This document shows, piece after piece, positions 6,007-9,345 of a stretch of 9,345 bases of DNA. Numbering within the stretch: position 1 is the stretch's first letter; every line of letters starts with the position of its first letter. The notes beneath the pieces were generated by a model, which saw nothing but the letters and a program-made list of their open reading frames with translations, made no database searches and was not told the DNA's origin. Source of the stretch: an uncultured Clostridia bacterium (GTDB lineage: Bacteria; Bacillota; Clostridia; Oscillospirales; Oscillospiraceae); contig CAMGPO010000024.1 in NCBI GenBank assembly GCA_946060825.1, positions 1-9,345 of the forward strand, read 5' to 3'. The position numbers and the translations under genes are program-made.

Positions 6007-7313
6007 GAGAGGTCAAAGTGATCGGCGCCGGTCTGGCGGGCTGTGAGGCGGCCTGGCAGCTGGCACAGCGGGGCGTCCCGGTACGACTTCTGGAGATGAA
6101 GCCGCAGAAGATGACCCCTGCCCACCACAGTGCGGATTTCGCGGAGCTGGTCTGCTCCAACTCCCTGCGGGGCGACCGGCTGGAAAACGCCGTGGGTCTG
6201 CTCAAAGAGGAACTGCGCCGCCTCGACAGCCTGATTCTCGCCTGCGCCGATGCGACGCGGGTGGAGGCAGGCGGCGCTCTGGCCGTGGATCGCGGCGGGT
6301 TTTCCGCCTTGGTGACGGAGAAGATCAAGTGCCATCCCAATATCACCGTGGAGTACGGCGAGTGCAGCGAGGTGCCGGCGGGACCGGTCATCATTGCCAC
6401 GGGGCCGCTGACCTCGGAGCCGATGTCCGACGCCATCCATAGCTACTTCGGCGGCCGGGACTATCTGAATTTTTACGATGCGGCCGCACCGCTGGTCACC
6501 TTCGACTCCATCGATATGGACTGTGCCTGGTTTGCCTCCCGCTATGACCGGGGCAGCGCGGATTACATCAACTGCGCCATGAACCGGGAGGAATACGAGG
6601 CCTTTGTTCGGGAGCTGTCTGCCGCTGAGGAGGCGGAGGTTCACGGCTTTGAGGACAGCAAGGTCTTTGAGGGCTGTATGCCCGTGGAGGTTATGGCCCG
6701 CCGTGGCTTTGATACCCTGCGCTACGGCCCGCTGAAGCCCGTAGGCCTGAGGGATCCCAAGACCGGAAAAGAGCCCTATGCGGTGGTGCAGCTCCGGCGG
6801 GACAACGCCGTGGGCAGCATCTACAACATTGTCGGCTTCCAGACCCATCTGCGGTTCCCGGAGCAGAAGCGGGTGTTCTCCATGATCCCGGCACTGAAAA
6901 ACGCGGAGTTTGTCCGCTACGGCGTCATGCATCGGAACCTGTTCCTGAATTCTCCGGGCCTGCTCGACCGGTACTATGCCGACCTGCGGGATTCGCTGGT
7001 GGCCTTCGCCGGACAGATGACCGGCGTGGAGGGCTATGTGGAGTCTACGGCCTCCGGCTGGCTGGCTGGCGTGGCTATGTCCTGCAAGGTGCTGGGACAG
7101 GCGGTGCCCGATTTCACGCGACAGACGGCCATCGGGGCCTTGGGCTATTACATCAGCGACACAACAGTTCGGGACTTCCAACCGATGAACATCAACTTCG
7201 GTATTTTGGAGCCCCTGGGTTATAAGGTAAAGGGAAAGGCCAACAAGAATTTCGCCATCGCCCAGCGGGCGCTGGCGGTCGTGGAGGCCATCCAAGCGCA
7301 AACAGAGAAATGA
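6003..7313 (+). CDS. trmFO: Folate/FAD-dependent tRNA (uracil-54-C5) methyltransferase TrmFO
   Basis: The 436-residue flavoprotein makes m5U54 (ribothymidine) in the T-loop of tRNA, taking carbon from methylene-tetrahydrofolate instead of AdoMet. The N-terminus has the Rossmann FAD-binding motif VIGAGLAGCEAAWQLA (6-21). ELVCSNSLRG (48-57) holds Cys51, and VFEGCMPVEVMARRG (221-235) holds Cys225. These correspond to the two cysteines known to matter in B. subtilis TrmFO. LRFPEQKRVFSMIPAL (283-298), VEGYVESTASGWLAG (342-356) and NINFGILEP (396-404) complete the family pattern. Length is normal. The ATG overlaps the topA stop as ATGA, with AAAGGA (5989-5994) 8 nt upstream. The topA-trmFO pair is a classic Bacillota arrangement. 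It ends 9 nt before plsX. Confidence 0.97.
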   Translation: MREVKVIGAGLAGCEAAWQLAQRGVPVRLLEMKPQKMTPAHHSADFAELVCSNSLRGDRLENAVGLLKEELRRLDSLILACADATRVEAGGALAVDRGGFSALVTEKIKCHPNITVEYGECSEVPAGPVIIATGPLTSEPMSDAIHSYFGGRDYLNFYDAAAPLVTFDSIDMDCAWFASRYDRGSADYINCAMNREEYEAFVRELSAAEEAEVHGFEDSKVFEGCMPVEVMARRGFDTLRYGPLKPVGLRDPKTGKEPYAVVQLRRDNAVGSIYNIVGFQTHLRFPEQKRVFSMIPALKNAEFVRYGVMHRNLFLNSPGLLDRYYADLRDSLVAFAGQMTGVEGYVESTASGWLAGVAMSCKVLGQAVPDFTRQTAIGALGYYISDTTVRDFQPMNINFGILEPLGYKVKGKANKNFAIAQRALAVVEAIQAQTEK

Positions 7314-7322
7314 GGTACCATC

Positions 7323-8357
7323 ATGAGAATTATCATTGACGCAATGGGCGGCGACAATGCGCCAAAGGCGGTTGTGCAGGGCGCGATCGACGCGGCCAAG
7401 GAGTTCGGCGTCGATATTGTGCTGGTGGGGCACGGGGAGACCATCCTGCGCTGCCTGAACGAGATCGGCCTCGACAATCTCCCCAAGGGCATTGAGGTGG
7501 CCAACGCCGATGATGTTGTCACGATGGAGGACGATCCGACCAGTGTTATGCGGGAGCACCGCGGCTCATCCCTGGTCGTGGGTCTTAAAATGCTGGCCGA
7601 CGGAAACGGCGACGCTTTTATCTCTGCCGGCAGCACCGGCGCACTGCTGACCGCCGCGACCCTGACGGTCAAGCGGGTCAAGGGCGTCCGCCGGGCGGCT
7701 TTCGGCCCGGTAATCCCCACCAAGGGCGGCAGCGCCGTCCTGATCGACTGCGGTGCCAACGTCGAATGTACGCCGGAATTCCTGCTGCAGTTTGGATTCA
7801 TGGGCTCGATCTACGCGAAGCAGTTCCTGGGCATCCGGGAGCCGCGGGTGGCTATCCTCAGCAATGGTACCGAGGAATGCAAGGGCACCGACCTCCACCG
7901 GGCGGCCTACGCCCTGCTGAAGCAGGCCGACGAGGCGGGTCTCCTGCACTTCATCGGCAATGTGGAAGGGCGGGACGCCATGCTGGGTGCTGCCGATGTC
8001 ATCGTGGCCGACGGCTTCTCCGGCAACATTCTGCTTAAATCTGTCGAGGGTACGGCACTGTTCATGATGTCCCTGCTTAAAAAGACTTTCACAAAAAATC
8101 TATTCACTAAATTAGGTTATCTGCTCTGCTCCGGCGGCATCGGCGCGATGAAGGGGATGCTTGACTACCGGGAGACCGGCGGCACAGCCCTGATCGGTCT
8201 GAACAAACCGGTCATCAAAGCCCACGGATCTTCCGACGCCCGGGCCATTCGCAGCGCAGTTCGGCAGGCGGTGCAGTCCGTGGAACGGGGCGCAGATAAG
8301 GAACTGGCAGAGAATATCGGCAGACTGTCTGCTTTGAAAGAACAGAAGGAACAGTAA
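7323..8357 (+). CDS. plsX: Phosphate acyltransferase PlsX
   Basis: The 344-residue peripheral membrane enzyme converts acyl-ACP to acyl-phosphate, the donor used by PlsY in phosphatidic acid synthesis. Family motifs are all present: IIIDAMGGDNAPKAVVQGA at the N-terminus, DPTSVMREHRGSSLVVGL (71-88), ISAGSTGALL (100-109), DCGANVECTPEFLLQFGFMGS (142-162, the last part usually FAxMGS), NGTEECKGTDLHR (181-193) and ADGFSGNILLKSVEG (229-243). The ATG has GAGG (7312-7315) 7 nt upstream, overlapping the trmFO stop. A short AT-rich patch with rare Leu codons (CTA, TTA) lies at about 8081-8120. The expected acpP partner is not downstream; rnc follows after a single base. Confidence 0.97.
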   Translation: MRIIIDAMGGDNAPKAVVQGAIDAAKEFGVDIVLVGHGETILRCLNEIGLDNLPKGIEVANADDVVTMEDDPTSVMREHRGSSLVVGLKMLADGNGDAFISAGSTGALLTAATLTVKRVKGVRRAAFGPVIPTKGGSAVLIDCGANVECTPEFLLQFGFMGSIYAKQFLGIREPRVAILSNGTEECKGTDLHRAAYALLKQADEAGLLHFIGNVEGRDAMLGAADVIVADGFSGNILLKSVEGTALFMMSLLKKTFTKNLFTKLGYLLCSGGIGAMKGMLDYRETGGTALIGLNKPVIKAHGSSDARAIRSAVRQAVQSVERGADKELAENIGRLSALKEQKEQ

Positions 8358-8358
8358 T

Positions 8359-9036
8359 ATGCTTTCAGAATTGGAACAGGCCCTCGGCTACACCTTCCGG
8401 AACCGAAGCCTGCTGGAAAACGCACTGCGGCATAGTTCCTATGCCAATGAGAACCGGAAGGAACACCCGAGCAGCACCGAGCGGCTGGAGTTCCTGGGGC
8501 ATTCGATCCTGGGATTCGTCGTAGCCGAATACCTCTACCGCACCTATCCCGATCATCCTGAGGGTGATCTCACGCGGATGCGGGCGGAGTTGGTCTGCGA
8601 AGGCAGTCTGGCAGAGGTGGCGGCACGGCTGAACCTGGGCAACTACCTGATGCTGGGTCATGGCGAGGAACACGGCGGTGGACGCAGCCGGGCCAGCATC
8701 AATGCGGACGCTGTGGAGTCCGTTCTGGCGGCGGTTTATCTGGATGGCGGCTATGAGCCAGCGAAGAGCCTGATTTACCGCCTGATCCTTAACGGCGAAA
8801 AAGCCCACGCACCGGTCAATTCGGACTACAAGACCATGCTTCAGGAGTTGGTGCAGCGGGAGAAAAACCAGGTTCTGAAATACTGTCTGGTTTCCGAGAC
8901 CGGCCCCGATCACGACAAAGAGTTCCGGGTCATTGTCCTGCTGAACGACCGGATCATCGGCGAAGGTAGGGGAAGAAGCAAGAAACGTGCAGAACAGGCG
9001 GCTGCGGCCCAGGGTATTGAAGCTCTGAAACAGTGA
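8359..9036 (+). CDS. rnc: Ribonuclease III with an altered active-site motif
   Basis: The 225-residue protein has the standard RNase III layout. Residues 1-150 are the endonuclease domain and about 155-225 the dsRNA-binding domain (YKTMLQELVQ at 157-166; GEGRGRSKKRAEQAAAAQGI at 201-220). The family cleaves dsRNA in rRNA maturation, mRNA decay and antisense control. The signature reads ERLEFLGHS (41-49): Glu41 and Glu44 are kept, but residue 48 is His (CAT, 8500-8502). Family members normally have the metal-binding Asp here (Asp45 of E. coli). The second half of the site, NADAVESVLAAVYLDGG (115-131), keeps Asp117 and Glu120. The ATG has AAGGA (8346-8350) 8 nt upstream, inside plsX, so translation is probably coupled. 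The frame, both domains and the C-terminus are intact, so this is not an obvious pseudogene; catalytic competence is in doubt. Confidence 0.95.
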   Translation: MLSELEQALGYTFRNRSLLENALRHSSYANENRKEHPSSTERLEFLGHSILGFVVAEYLYRTYPDHPEGDLTRMRAELVCEGSLAEVAARLNLGNYLMLGHGEEHGGGRSRASINADAVESVLAAVYLDGGYEPAKSLIYRLILNGEKAHAPVNSDYKTMLQELVQREKNQVLKYCLVSETGPDHDKEFRVIVLLNDRIIGEGRGRSKKRAEQAAAAQGIEALKQ

Positions 9037-9039
9037 GAT

Positions 9040-9072
9040 AACGGCGCAGGGCGGCGGCTCTGCGCCGTTTTT
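9040..9072 (+). terminator. Strong intrinsic terminator after rnc
   Basis: AACGGCGCAGGGC (9040-9052) pairs with GCTCTGCGCCGTT (9057-9069; one G-U pair) across a GGCG tetraloop. It is followed by a T5 run (9068-9072) that overlaps the end of the stem. It begins 3 nt after the rnc stop. This is the clearest terminator in the window. The Shine-Dalgarno sequence of the next gene starts only 2 nt behind the T-run. Confidence 0.85.
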
Positions 9073-9085
9073 CGGAGGATAGACA

Positions 9086-9345
9086 ATGGCAAAAAAACGA
9101 ATCATCCCGATCTTTGTGCCTCATGTGGGCTGTCCCCACCAATGTGTATTCTGCAACCAGCGACGGATCGCCGGGGCGGGTACGCCGCTTCGCCCGGAGG
9201 CTGTGACGGCGGCTTTGGAAGCTGGCCTTGCACAGGCAGGAGAAGGAGCGGAGGTTGCTTTTTACGGCGGCAGCTTCACGGCCATCCCGGCGGACCAGCA
9301 GGAGGCTCTGCTTGGGGCGGTACGGCCCTTTTTGGCGGATGGACG
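9086..9345 (+). CDS. Elp3-like radical SAM protein, N-terminal part (3' end outside window)
   Basis: The frame starts at ATG 9086 and is open to the window end (86 codons plus 2 bases). GGAGGA (9074-9079) lies 6 nt upstream. The protein begins MAKKRIIPIFVPHVGCPHQC and holds the radical SAM CxxxCxxC cluster at Cys16, Cys20 and Cys23, which would bind a [4Fe-4S] cluster and AdoMet. GRIAG-like residues after the cluster (NQRRIAG) and FYGGSFTAIP, the glycine-rich AdoMet-contact strand, follow. The FVPHxGCPHxCxFCNQ pattern fits the COG1243/Elp3-like group found beside rnc and smc in Clostridia. Such bacterial members are often misnamed coproporphyrinogen oxidase. The substrate is unknown, and whether an acetyltransferase domain follows cannot be seen. 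No promoter is visible behind the rnc terminator. Confidence 0.88.
   Translation, partial: MAKKRIIPIFVPHVGCPHQCVFCNQRRIAGAGTPLRPEAVTAALEAGLAQAGEGAEVAFYGGSFTAIPADQQEALLGAVRPFLADG

Noticed and set aside
5862..7559. 565-codon open frame on the minus strand across topA, trmFO and plsX
   Set aside because: It is antisense to three secure genes, with low-complexity sequence mirroring the TopA tail and no recognisable domain.

Overview
The window is a GC-rich (roughly 60 %, estimated by eye) bacterial chromosome segment with every convincing gene on the + strand. Gene content and order (dprA-topA-trmFO, then plsX-rnc-radical SAM) together with the protein sequences suggest a Gram-positive anaerobe of the Clostridia, most likely the Oscillospiraceae/Ruminococcaceae group. 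That placement is inference from synteny and protein flavour, not a database match.

Layout. Positions 1-906 are the 3' part of a glycogen branching enzyme gene (glgB) of the eukaryote-like type. A 270-bp gap follows with three inverted repeats and then a textbook sigma-A promoter (TTGACA-18-TATAAT) that drives greA (1177-1650). A 12-bp hairpin closes greA. A long, tightly packed run follows: a TrmH/SpoU-family RNA methyltransferase (1719-2462), dprA (2472-3710), topA (3739-6006), trmFO (6003-7313), plsX (7323-8357) and rnc (8359-9036). Gaps are 1-28 nt, with one 4-nt overlap (topA/trmFO), so this looks like one operon or a set of overlapping transcription units. A second near-consensus promoter lies inside dprA and could drive topA onward. 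A strong intrinsic terminator follows rnc, and right behind it starts an Elp3-like radical SAM gene that runs off the window.

How the genes fit together. Most of the run is housekeeping nucleic-acid work: transcription elongation rescue (GreA), RNA methylation (TrmH-like enzyme, TrmFO), single-stranded DNA handling (DprA), supercoiling control (TopA) and dsRNA processing (RNase III). One lipid gene (PlsX) sits among them. No mobile element, CRISPR array, tRNA or rRNA was seen, and I see no wholly new multi-gene system.

The most unusual observation is that the RNase III signature motif carries His where the catalytic metal-binding Asp should be (FLGHS instead of FLGDS). Other points of interest are the topA Shine-Dalgarno sequence displayed in a hairpin loop, the internal dprA promoter, the histone-H1-like Lys/Ala tail of TopA, the divergent DprA motifs, and the absence of acpP between plsX and rnc.
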